A stretch of DNA of 64,000 nt from Pedobacter rhizosphaerae (GTDB lineage: Bacteria; Bacteroidota; Bacteroidia; Sphingobacteriales; Sphingobacteriaceae), in the NCBI RefSeq assembly GCF_900111155.1, contig NZ_FOGG01000004.1:62001-126000 (forward strand). The letters are read 5' to 3'. Below the pieces are notes generated by a model that had not been told where the DNA came from, made no database searches, and worked only from the letters and a program-made list of their open reading frames with translations. Position numbers and translations under genes: made by a program. This document shows, piece after piece, positions 16,899-28,900 of this stretch; the first letter of the stretch is position 1, and each line of letters starts with the position of its first letter.

Positions 16899-18899
16899 TT
16901 ATTTTTTGGTTACTTTAAATTCTGTCCTTCTGTTTTTGGCTCTGCCTTCGGGGTTATCTTTTTGTTTTTTACCCTTACCAATGGTATTAGGTGCAACAGG
17001 CATAGATTCACCATAGCCTTTAGAGGTTAAGCGGGTAATTGAAATCCCTTTACTTACTAAATAATCTACACAAGATTGAGCCCTTCTGTTAGATAAATCT
17101 AAGTTATACTCATCTGTTCCGATGTTATCGGTATGTGCACCAAGTTCTATTTCCATTTCTGGATTATCTTCCATAATTGGAATCAATGCATCTAAAACTT
17201 TCTTGGAAGGCTCAGTTAAATCAGCTTTATTAAATTCGTAATAAACATTATCCAACACAATTGGAATACCTAATTTAAACGGACTGATACAATAGTCTCT
17301 GTAAATTAAAGTATCAGCTTTAGCTAACTCTTCGTAAGCATAGTTTTTCGTGATTGAAAAGTAATTATCCTTTGCGAAAAGCAATTTAATTGGTCTTTTA
17401 GAGTCTACTTTGAAAGTATATTTACCATCAGTACCTGTTGTAATTTTTTGTTCTCCTTCTACATTTGAAAGGGTTACTTTAGCTCCTGGTAAAGGCAGTT
17501 TAGTTTTGCAATCGGTTAGAATACCTGCTATAGAAAGGAATTCTTTCTTTACTTCAAATACTTCTAAACAGCAAGATGACTCGCGGTCGCTGCTAATATA
17601 TCCCTTAATTCCTTTATCGTCTACTGCTGTAAAGTAAACATCGTCTTTGGAAGAGTTAAAAGGATAACCTAAGTTTTTTGGTGTACTCCAATCTACCAAA
17701 TCACCTTCCGCTTCGAAAAAGTCTAATCCACCTAAACCGATTCTGCCATCGGTACTGAATAAGAGTTTTTTGGTAGATACATTATAATAAGGCGCTCTTT
17801 CATCATCCTCGGTATTGATGGTTGGTCCGAAATTTACGGCCTGACCTAAAGAACCATCTTCTCTAATTGCACAGTACCATAAATCGTATTTACCATAACC
17901 ACCAGTTCTATCCGAAGAGAAAAGTAGAAATTTTCCATCAGCGGTTACAAAAGGTTGTGAAGAATTAAAATCCTTGCTATTTACCTGCAAACCTGCTTCT
18001 ACGGGCTGGCTCCATTTATCGCCGGTTTTTTTGGCGGTGTAAATCGCATAGTTTTCTTTTTCTCTCCAAGCCGTAAAGTAGATTGTATTTCCGTTAGGGC
18101 TGAAGGTACTTGCAGCCACCTCGATACCTTTTGGCAAGTTGATATCCAACGCTTTTACCGAAACTTCGGTAGCTGAAAGATCTCCTTTTGAGGTATAAAT
18201 ATTATTTAAGAACGGATTTGACTTAGTAGCCACTTGTACCTCTCCGGCATCAGTTTTAACTACATCACGTTTGCCTGCTATTGCAATTGGCCTGGAGGAA
18301 GTAAAATAGAAATCGTTGCCATATTTTACGGGAGCATAATTAGAACCCAATCCATTTACCTGAGCCGGTAATCTTTTGACTTGCACCATTCTTGGAAAAC
18401 GCATTTCCTCAAGTGCAAATTTACATGAGGCGATTTCCTTCTTAGCATCCTTAACCAAAACATCATTCCCATTTTTCTTGATATATTGTTCGAAAGCATC
18501 AATGGCCTGGTTGAATTTTTTATTTGCCCTTAAACTTTCGGCATAATAAAACAGCGCTTTTCTGTACTTGGTATTGGTGAAAGTGGTGGCCACGGCATAA
18601 TATTTCTCGGCTTCAGTAAACTCTCTGTACATCCTGCTTGATTCTGCCAGATTATACACCGCACCTTCATAATCCTCCATTATTTTTTCTTCACTGGCCG
18701 TTTTACGCTCCTTACCATATGGCAGTATCGCCTGGGTACTGTCGCCAGTAATTTTTAGCGCCTTTTTATAAAAAGTAGAAGCAGCATAATAATCCTTATT
18801 TTCGAAATAAGTATCGGCAACTTTCTTATAATTTACCACATATTGCGCCTGCGAAACACCCGCATAAGTCACCAACAAAAACAGTAATATTTTTTTCAT
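16899..18899 (-). CDS. PorE-like OmpA family protein (TPR, PD40 propeller, carboxypeptidase-regulatory and OmpA domains)
   Basis: This 666-residue envelope protein has the domain order of the type IX secretion protein PorE. It begins with a signal peptide (1-19), then TPR-like helices (about 20-170). A PD40-type beta-propeller (about 190-440) follows, with blades such as ASTFSPNGNTIYFTA and FLLFSSDRTGGYGKYDLWY. Next is a carboxypeptidase-regulatory-like fold (about 455-530), then an OmpA C-terminal peptidoglycan-binding domain (about 545-666, motif LGAHTDNIGTDEYNLDLSNR). It is the third gene after the giant adhesin and the PorP/SprF gene (12 bp gap). It probably anchors a secretion or attachment complex to peptidoglycan. 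It may be a paralogue rather than the core PorE. Confidence 0.88.
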   Translation of the reverse strand: MKKILLFLLVTYAGVSQAQYVVNYKKVADTYFENKDYYAASTFYKKALKITGDSTQAILPYGKERKTASEEKIMEDYEGAVYNLAESSRMYREFTEAEKYYAVATTFTNTKYRKALFYYAESLRANKKFNQAIDAFEQYIKKNGNDVLVKDAKKEIASCKFALEEMRFPRMVQVKRLPAQVNGLGSNYAPVKYGNDFYFTSSRPIAIAGKRDVVKTDAGEVQVATKSNPFLNNIYTSKGDLSATEVSVKALDINLPKGIEVAASTFSPNGNTIYFTAWREKENYAIYTAKKTGDKWSQPVEAGLQVNSKDFNSSQPFVTADGKFLLFSSDRTGGYGKYDLWYCAIREDGSLGQAVNFGPTINTEDDERAPYYNVSTKKLLFSTDGRIGLGGLDFFEAEGDLVDWSTPKNLGYPFNSSKDDVYFTAVDDKGIKGYISSDRESSCCLEVFEVKKEFLSIAGILTDCKTKLPLPGAKVTLSNVEGEQKITTGTDGKYTFKVDSKRPIKLLFAKDNYFSITKNYAYEELAKADTLIYRDYCISPFKLGIPIVLDNVYYEFNKADLTEPSKKVLDALIPIMEDNPEMEIELGAHTDNIGTDEYNLDLSNRRAQSCVDYLVSKGISITRLTSKGYGESMPVAPNTIGKGKKQKDNPEGRAKNRRTEFKVTKK

Positions 18900-18911
18900 A
18901 TGAAGTATTGA

Positions 18912-19955
18912 TTATAAACGTGGACAAAAGAAGTTAGGGCCGATTATACCGTTGCGTCCGATTAGAGAGATGGATAATTCTAAACCACCGTTACTATTAG
19001 ACGCTCTGTTAAATGTGGAGGTATTGACATCATAACTTAACCCAAACACCATGTTTTTAAGCTGTAAGCCCACAAAAGCAATTGCAGCATCTTTTACACG
19101 ATAGTTACCACCAAAAAGAATATTTGATGATGGGTTAACATTAAGTTGCGCATATGCACCCAGAGAAACCTCATTGGTATTTCCCTGATACATAACCAAA
19201 GCATTTGGAACGATATCCAACAGTTCGGAAGCCCTTACACGCGCACCACCATGGGCAGTGATACGTACCGGGATGCGGCTGTTACTTCCTGTAAAACGAT
19301 CTACAGGGCGGGTTAAATGCGCTGCACTAGCTCCAACAAATATGTTAACGTTCTGATTCGGGTTACCATCAAAATACATTACTCCGGCATTCACGTCTGG
19401 TACGAGTGTTGATTGTGAAGAAAGTGTTTCACCACTCATCATCCCGCCGTCGTACCCGCCAATTGGATTAAACTGATTACCAAAACGGGCTTGAGAGAAA
19501 TCGAAACTGCGATTAATGATACCAGCCTGTAAGCCAAAGTTAATCATTTGCAATCCTTCGAAACCAAACCTTAAACGATATGATCCGGAAACCAATGCAG
19601 TGAGGTAATTGAAGCCTAAATCACCTGCTCTTTGGTTCATCACTGTTGCCCCGAATGCAAAGTTCTTTTTAGGTGCCATATCAAATGAAGCGCCTCCCGT
19701 TAGGAAGGAATTATTTACTGCGCTCCATTGTTGTTTAAAGTTTACAGAACCGCGGTAATCACCGTCGATCACTCCGGTTAGCGCTGGGTTAAGCCACAGC
19801 GGATAAGCGTAGTATTGTGAAAAGTGCGGATCAGTTTGTGCAAATGATTTTGCTGTACAAAGCACCAAACCCAGTACTGTCACATATATTTTTAAAGCCG
19901 ATAATATTTTCATGGTATCTAATTTTATCTGTTTTTTATTGAACCTCGTCTTCAT
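18912..19955 (-). CDS. PorP/SprF family type IX secretion outer-membrane protein
   Basis: This is a 347-residue beta-barrel of the PorP/SprF family. It has the characteristic start of the mature protein, QTDPHFSQYYAYPLWLNPALTG, and later blocks such as FNYLTALVSGSYRLRFG and the C-terminal FGLSYDVNTSTF. SprF-type proteins sit in the outer membrane and are needed for secretion or attachment of the adhesin encoded beside them. The frame can start at 19955, where ATG overlaps the adhesin stop by 1 bp (translational coupling), or at 19913, which gives a shorter signal peptide (MKILSALKIYVTV...SFAQ). Both are plausible. It is co-transcribed with the adhesin and the OmpA gene. Confidence 0.92.
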   Translation of the reverse strand: MKTRFNKKQIKLDTMKILSALKIYVTVLGLVLCTAKSFAQTDPHFSQYYAYPLWLNPALTGVIDGDYRGSVNFKQQWSAVNNSFLTGGASFDMAPKKNFAFGATVMNQRAGDLGFNYLTALVSGSYRLRFGFEGLQMINFGLQAGIINRSFDFSQARFGNQFNPIGGYDGGMMSGETLSSQSTLVPDVNAGVMYFDGNPNQNVNIFVGASAAHLTRPVDRFTGSNSRIPVRITAHGGARVRASELLDIVPNALVMYQGNTNEVSLGAYAQLNVNPSSNILFGGNYRVKDAAIAFVGLQLKNMVFGLSYDVNTSTFNRASNSNGGLELSISLIGRNGIIGPNFFCPRL

Positions 19956-22900
19956 TATCTAATTAAGGTTATCGTGCCTTTTTTCATTGTACTTGTTCCA
20001 TCGTTAAATTGAACCTCAACCATGTAAACATATACACCTATTGGCTGATTTACACCTTTAAAGGTTCCATCCCATCCGTTAGCTACATTATCTGATTGGA
20101 AAATTAACTGACCCCATTGCGTGTAGATAAACATTCTGGCACTAGTGATGGTATTTCCGTAAATCAGGAACACATCATTTTTACCGTCGTTGTTAGGTGT
20201 AAATGCATTTGGAACAAATACCTCATTGCCTAGTGGGTTGCTTGATTTACCTGTAACCGGAGTAGAATTTGCACTGGTTTGGCAATCTAGCTGTCCTTTA
20301 GCCCTTACAATGATTGTTACACTCTGATCAGGTTTTAAACCGGTAACAAAATAAGTTGTTCCTGTGGCTCCATTTGTTGGCAATATCCAGGTTAGACCAT
20401 TATCAGTAGATACCTCATATCCCGAAGCACCTGCAACAGCCGGCCATCCGAAGGTTACGCTGTTTGGTGTGGTTGCCGTTACAGATAATACCGGTCTATC
20501 TAATACTGGTAATACCGTTACGGTTACTGGTGTTCTGGTTGGGCTGGCACAGCCACCTACTGCAATACTTTCTACATAGTAAGTTGTGGTAGTATTTAAA
20601 CCTGGTGTTGTAAATGAAACACCTTCTGCTAATACAGCGCCACTAGAGCTTGCTGCGTACCATCTGTAAATTAAGCCTGCAACCGGATTGTTTACCGTGA
20701 TGGTAGTAGAACTTCCTGCACACAATATTCCATTTGCTGGAGTGGCACTTGCAGGTGCTACCGGCACTGGTAATGGAATTACATTTACAGGGGTTCTAGC
20801 GGTTGAAGTACAAGATCCAGAAGTAGCCTCTACATAATAAGTTGCATTTGCATTAACTGCCGGGGTAAGGAAAGTTGAACCTGTTCCAGCAATTGTTCCA
20901 CCTACTGAAGAGGTATACCAGTTATAGGTAATTCCTGTTTGAGGATTAGAAACTGATAAGCTTGCGGCACTACCTGTACAAACACTAACAGATGCTGAAG
21001 TAACTGTTGGAACTGTTGGTTTAGGATTTACCGTTACGGTAACCTTAACTCTTCCTCCATTGTTATTACATCCAGCTGCTCCTATAGCAACCACATAATA
21101 ATCTGTTGAAGCATTTAACACTGCCGTGGTATAGCTAGTTCCAGTGTATAACAGGTTACCCCCTACCGCTGCACTGTACCACTCATAGGTTACACCCGTT
21201 TGTGGATTGGTTAAGTTTAATACTGTTGCCTCTCCTGAGCAGATGTTTGTACCCGCAGTTGCAACAACCGGATTAAGCGGAAGATCGTTAACTACAATTG
21301 TTACTGATTTTGCGGTTGCGGCGGTATTCTCACACTTGTTGCTACCTTTTACGGTTACATAATATGTTCTTGTTCCAGTGAAACCAGGTGCTGTGAATAC
21401 TGCTCCAGTGAAAACGACATTGGTTAATGCAGCGTCACTGTACCAGGTAAACACCGGACTGGTAACTGTGGTTGTTGATGCGGTTAATACGGCTTGTGTA
21501 CCTGCGCATATAGAAGTTGAACCCGTTACAGTAACATCGTTTGCTATTGCTACCGGATTAACGGTGATGGTTATTGCTTTGGCATTTGCAGCCGAGCTCT
21601 CACATTTATCGCTTCCCTTCACGGTTACATAATACGTAGTAGTAGTGCTTAAGTTAGGGGTTGTAAATGCTGCGCCCACATAAGCTACTGTAGTTAATGA
21701 GGCGTCGCTGTACCAGGTAAATACCGGGTTGGTTACGGTTGTTGAGCTGGCATTAATCACTACTGTACCCGAACCACAAACTATTGATGGAGTAGATAAG
21801 GTAATATCTGCTGCTGTAGCGCCCTGATTTACAGTTACCGTAACTACCTTAGCAGTAGTACCTGTATTTTCACATCTGTTATCTCCTTTAACGGTTACAT
21901 AATATTTAGTAGTAGCAGTTAAATTCGGCGTGGTAAACGATGCACCAACGTATGCTACAGTAGTTAAGGCTGCGTCAGTATACCAGGTGAATGTTGGGTT
22001 GGTAACTGTTGTGGTAGTAGCTGCTATTACTGTTGTTGATCCTGAGCAGATTGTTACATCATCAGCGTTAATATCAGAAGCAGTAGCTATTGGTTTAACC
22101 GTGATGGTTACCGCTTTAGCAGAAGCTGCTGTACTTTCACATCTGTTGCTACCTTTAACTGTTACATAATAAGTTGCATTTGCTGTTAAGTTTGGCGTGG
22201 TAAATACTGCACCTGTGAATACAACATTTGTTAATGCAGCATCACTATACCAGGTAAATACCGGGCTGGTTACTGTTGTTGTACTTGCAGTTAACACCGC
22301 TGCCGAACCTTCACAAGTTGAAGTAGACCCCGTTACCGAAACATCACTTGCAATAGCAATTGGATTTACTGTAATGGTTACAGCCTTAGCATTTAAAGCA
22401 GAATTTTCACATTTATTGCTGCCCTTAACGGTTACATAATATGTTGTAGTAGTTGTTAAGTTAGGCGTTGTAAATGATGGCCCTGTGTAAGCTACAGTTG
22501 TTAATGAAGCATCGCTGTACCAGGTAAATACCGGACTGGTTACTGTTGTTGAACTGGCGTTGATTACTACTGTACCCGAACCACAAACTATTGATGGTGT
22601 AGATAACGTAATATCCGCTGCTGTTGCAGCTTCATTTACCGTTACCGTTACCACTTTAGCGGTAATACCAGAGTTTTCACATTTATTATCGCCCTTAACT
22701 GTTACGTAATATTTAGTAGTAGCCGTTAAGCCTGGCGTTGTAAATGTAGCACCTACATAAGCAACAGTGGTTAATGCTGCATCAGTGTACCAGGTAAATG
22801 TTGGATTGGTTACTGTTGTTGTAGTTGCTGTTATTGATGCTGTAGAACCAGAGCAAATAGTGGCATCGTTAGCGGCAATATCAGAAGCTGTAGCTACTGG

Positions 22901-25900
22901 CTTAACAGTGATGGCTATCACTTTAGCTGTACCAGCAGCATTCTCACATTTGTTATCTCCTTTAACCGTAACATAATAAGTTGTGCTGGTGGTTAAAGCA
23001 GGTGTAGCGAAGGTAGCACCGATATGGCTAACATTGGTCAATGCCGCATCGCTGTACCAGGTAAATATTGGATTGTTTACTGAAGGAGATGTTGCACTCA
23101 ACACTACTGCCGAACCAGCACATGCAGTGTTATCTCCTGTTACAATAATATCAGTTGTTGTAGCTAATGGATTAACGGTTACTGTTACTGCTTTCGCATC
23201 AGCAGCCGCATTCTCACATTTGTTTGCTCCTTTTACTGTTACATAATAAGTAGTTGTAGCTGTTAAACCTGTTACGGTGAACGTTGGTCCTACGAAAGCT
23301 ACGCTGGTTAACGAAGCATCACTGTACCAGGTAAATACTGGCTGAGTTACCGTTAAGCTTGAGGCCATTAATACGGCTGCATTTCCTGCACAGATCTGAG
23401 CATTGCTTACGGTTACATCTGCAGCAGTAGCATAGTCATTAACCGTTACAGTGATTACCTTAGCCGCAGTAGCTAAGTTTTCACACTTGTTATCACCTCT
23501 TACCGATACATAATAAGTAGTTGTTGCCGCAAGTGTTGGAATGTTAAATGTTGGTCCAACATGAACAACCGTTGCGAAGTTAGCATCACTATACCAGGTA
23601 AATACCGGGTTTGTTACTGTGGCTGAAGTAACCGACAATACAGTTCCAGAATTTTTACAGATCGTGGTTAATCCGCTGGCAGCGATATCTGCATCTGTTG
23701 CAAAAGGATTAACTGTAATGGTGATAGATTTTGCTGTTGAAGCAGTGTTCTCACATTTGTTATCTCCTCTTACGGTTACATAATAAGTAGTATTAGCGCT
23801 AAGTGCCGGAGTGGTAAACTCTGGTCCGGTGAAAACCGGAGTAGTTAATGCAGCATCACTGTACCAAGTGAATACCGGATTAGTTACTGTAGTGGTTGTA
23901 GCTGTTAATTTCACAGTAGAACCATTACAAATGGTACTCGTACCCGCCAAATTAATGTCGGCAGCCACGGCAATCGGATTCAGAATAATGGTTACTTCTG
24001 CAGCTGCACCAACCGGATTAGCACATTTGTTTGTTCCGCTAACGGTAACATAATATTTAGTAGTGGCAGTTATTGCCGGGGTATTAAATGTTGCACCAGT
24101 ATTAACCAGGTTGGTTAAAGCGGCATCACTGAACCAGTTAAATACAGGACTGCTTACAGTAGTACTGGTAGCGGTTAATGTAGTTGTACCCGATGCGCAA
24201 ATTGAAGTGTTACCTGTAATGGTAACATCGGCAGCGGTTGATGATGGATTTACAGTGATAGAAATTTTTGTACGTGTTGCGTTTGAACAGCTATTTCCAT
24301 TAACTGCTTCTACATAGAAATCGTAAGTTCCAGGTGCCAATGAAGCAGATGTAGTATAGCTGCTGTTGTTGCTCACTAACATATTTCCATTAGTAGCAGC
24401 ATCGTACCAGTTAAATGTTACTCCGGCAACAGCCTGAACGCTTAAAGTTGCAGGCGTATTGATACAGGTAGTAGCAGGATTTCCTGCTGCTGCAACTGGT
24501 GCTGAAGGTGGAGGTAAAATGGTTACCGTTACTTTAGCTGGTTTAGTTTCACAACCATTTGCTGTTGCAGTAACCGAGAATTCATAAGTACCCGCAGCTA
24601 AAGTAGCATCTGTAGTATAAGTTGGCCCGTCTGTAGCAGCTCCCAGGTAAGTTCCGGCTAAGTACCATTTATAAACTACTCCTGGAGCTGGATTTTGAAC
24701 ACTTAATGTTGCTGTTGAACCTTGACAAGCACTTGCAGTAGCTGATGCCAGCGTTGGAACCGGGATAGTACGTTGTGCATAATCCAGGTTAACTGAAGTT
24801 AATGCACCGAGTAATCCTGAGTTTAGTCTTAACTCAACACCATCAAATTTACTTGTTGGTACAAAAGTTAAGATTGCCGATGCATCACCACTTAATAAAG
24901 TAAGTGTGATAAGCGGATTAGAAATTGAAGTAAGGTCATTATTAGGCGCTGTTCCCTGATATGTTCTTACCGTTAAGTTTTGTAAAAGTGCTAATGATAG
25001 TAGTTTACCCGGAGTGGTAATTTTAACCCTTAAGGTATCTCCTACATTTGATAAACCTGTAAAACCAACATGGTGATACACAGATGCGCCCAATAATCCA
25101 ACCGGAATGACCAAACTAGATCCAGTGTTCACATCGTTATCTACCGCTAAAGTAGGATTAAATACACCACCCAATAACACAACGCCATCTACACCGCTTG
25201 CTACTGTTGTTGTTGCAGCACCGCAAGGTGTAGCTACTGGCGTTCCGTTAGGAATTACGGTTACTACTACTGATGCTTTTGCAGTTGCAGGACATCCACC
25301 AGGAACAGTTGCTTCTACATAATAAGTAGTAGTTGCGCTTAACTGTGGTGTTGTAAAAGTTGTACCAGTAAAAATTGGTAGGGTTGCTGTTTCTGAAGTG
25401 TACCAGTTAATAGTTGCGCCAGCTGTACTCGAAGTGGCTGTTAATACAGCTACCGATCCTTCGGTAATGGTAACTGCCGGAGGAGTTACCACTGGAATAT
25501 CGATCGAACCAATATTGATTTGACCTTCGGTTCTGGTAGAAGAACTACCGCAGCTATTTACTGCCTCTACAAAATAACTGGTGTTTGCAGTAACCGTTGG
25601 CGTATTGAAAGTGGCTCCGGTGAACAATATTGTTGTAGAATTTGCTGTAGCATACCAATTATAGTCTGTACCTGCAATAGGATCTTTAACCTGGAAGGTA
25701 ACCGATGTATTGGCACAAGTATTTACACTTGGAGCAAGTAACACCGGTGTAACAGGAGCTGGATTAGTTGTTACATTTACTACTGTTTTATAGCTTACGC
25801 ATCCTGAAGGAGAAACCGCAGCTACATAGAATTTAGTATTAGCAGTTAAAGTAGGTGTAATGAAAGTTACGCCATCCTTTCCTGTGATATAAGTTCCTGT

Positions 25901-28900
25901 TGCATCGTACCATCTATAGGTATAGCCAGCTACAGGACTACTCACCTCTAATTGAGCAGTTTGTCCGGCACAACCCGTAACATTAGCTGCAACCACCGTT
26001 GGAGCTACTAATATACGTTGTGCGGCATTGAAGTTTATTGAGGTTAAAGCACCTAATAAACCTGCATTTAATTTCAATTCTACGGCATCAAATGTTGCTG
26101 TTGGAACAAAAGTGATTAAAGCTTGCGTATCGCCGCTTAATAATTGAAGATTTAATAAAGTTGTATTGTTTAATGGTCTTGCGTCATTATTGCTTGTTCC
26201 TCCATTAAAAGTGGTCAATTCTACATTACCTAACAGGCTTAATGAAAGCAATTTACCTGGAGATGAAACCAATACCTTAACCGTATCGCCCAGTTGTGAT
26301 GAAGAACCAAAATTTGCTCTCTGGTAAACAGATGCGCCTAATGCACCTACCGGCATAACCAACGATGAAGCCGTTTGCGTATCGTTATCAACTGCTAAAG
26401 CGGAGTTAAATACTCCAGATAATAAGGCTACGCCGTTAACTCCATTGGTTTCTGTTAATGCCGATTCGCAAGGAACTGGATTCGGTGATCCATTTCCATC
26501 TACGTTTATCGTTACCTGAACCCGGGTAGCAGAAGTACATCCATTAGCATTAACCGCTTCTACGTAATAAGTTGTAGTAGCCAGTAATGGTGGAGTTACG
26601 TATGTTGCCCCAGTGTAAACAGGACTTGTGGCGGTATTAGAAGTATACCAGTTAAAAGTAATATTAGATTCTGTTGAGGTTGCTGTTAAAATAGCAGTTT
26701 GACCAACATTTACCGTAGTAGCACTTGCGGTTACCACTGGTAATACCGGACGAGGATTAACGGTAACCGCTGCAGCTGCGCGAGTTGCACTGGTACAATT
26801 TCCTTGTGAAGCCTCTACATAGAATGTGGTATTGGCATTCAATACCGGAGTTACAAATGTTGTTCCTGTAAACAACAGGTTACCTGCAGTTGCTGCATCA
26901 TACCATTTATAGGTTACACCTGCATCCGGATTAGAAACCGATAACGTTGAGGTAGATCCCGCACAGCTTGCTGTAATAGTTGCCAATACTGGTGTAGGCA
27001 ATACCGGAGTAACGGTTACAGTTACCGGAACCCTTGTGGTATTCGCACATGTGCCTTTGCTAACTTCTATATAATAGGTAGTAGTAGCGTTTAATGCTGG
27101 CGTTGTATAAGTTGCGCCTGTGGTTAAAGCTGTTCCACCTACTGCTGCACTATACCAGGTTAAAGTGGTACCGCCATTAGCTGTTGCAGTTAATGTTGCT
27201 GTACTTCCCGAACAAATGGTTTGGTTACCCGCAGTTAAAGTTGGGTTTGGATAAATGACATTTGCGCCATAAATATCTAAACTGGTAATGGCAGATACTA
27301 AGGCTCCGAAACGAATCTCTACCCTGTCATATGCACCACCAGCAAGAACTGTAGCCGCAAAACGGTTTCCAGTTAATAATTGAAGATTTAATAATGATGA
27401 ATTCAACTGAACTGTTCTAACAACAGTGCTTCCATTCATTACATTAATAGTATAATTACTTAAAGCTGTTAAATCAAGCAATCCAGTTGGTAAAGCTAAA
27501 TCTAAACGGATACTATCTGTTGCAGCTCCTACTGAAGGGAAAATCAATTGCTGATATCCTGTTGCACCAACTCCAACACCCAATGTAATTCTGGTGAAGT
27601 TGGTTACATCAGCATCGGTTGAATTACCTGCACCATTAATGCTACATAATACACAGATACCAGTGATGGCTGTGTTCTGTGCGTTTGCCGCATTACAAGC
27701 TGTACCACCACCAGAAGTAATCACTGTAACGGTAACCGGAACGCGACTTGCGCTTACGCAACCGTTACTATTAGTTGTTTGAACATAATAAGTAGTAGTA
27801 GCATTTAAGATAGGCGTAGTGAAAGAACTTCCAGTACCTACTTGCGTTCCGTTAGTTGCAGCATCAAACCAGGCAATCGTATTCCCTGCATCAGCAGTAG
27901 CGATAAGTGTAGTTGTTTGACCAGCGTTAATAACCTGGTTATTAGTTGTTACTGTAGCTAAAGTTGCAGGAGGATTTACAGAAACAGTTACAGCAGTACG
28001 GCTGCTAACAGCAGTACCCGAAACCGCTTCAACATAGAATACTGTTTGAGTAGTTACTGCCGGAGTAACAAAGACCCCTGTATTGTTAGTTACTAAAGGG
28101 GTACTTCCTGTAGAAGCATACCAGTTATAAGTTACACCTGCTTGCAAATTGCTAACGCTAAGTGTTGCCGGGCTTCCTGCACAAACCGTAGCTGCTGCTA
28201 CAGTTGGAGGATTTACCGTTACAGTAATGGTATAATCTGTATTTACTTTATTGCCATTGGCATCGGTTGCAGTTAATGAAACCGTATAAGTACCACCCAA
28301 GGTTGGCGTACCTGTAATTTCTCTTGTTGAGGTATTGAAGTTTAACCCTGGAGGCAATCCTGTTGCCAAATAAGTATATGGAGCAGTTCCACCAGTAACA
28401 GCAGGCAATGTTTGAGTTGGATATGTAGTACCAACAACCCCATTAGCCAATGTAGCAGATGGTAAAGATAATTCACCAATAACTTTGATTGGATAGTTGT
28501 TAGTGGCAGTTTTACCTTGTCCGTCATTAACATTCACCGTTACTACATAATTTCCGGCCTGAGTTGGTGTACCCTTAATTTCTCGTGTTGCAGGATCAAA
28601 AGTTAATCCCGGAGGCAAGTTACTTGCAGTATAAGTATATGTTCCAGATCCACCTACAGCAGCAGGAATGGTTTGAGTTGGATACAACACCCCTTCTGTT
28701 CCATCAGCTAAAGTTGCAGCTGGTAAAACCAGAGGATCTACTACAGTAATAGAATAATTGGTCGTAACCGTTTTGCCATCACCATCTGTAATGGTAACCG
28801 GAACCGTAAAAGTTCCAGCCTGAGTAGGTGTACCTGTAATTTCTCTTGTTGCAGGATCGAAAGTTAAACCCGGAGGCAAACCTGTAGCCGAATAAGTGTA

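Noticed and set aside
21284..24244. Regularly spaced repeats considered as a CRISPR array
   Set aside because: The units are about 269 bp, in frame, and code for Ig-like domains; there are no short repeats with unique spacers.
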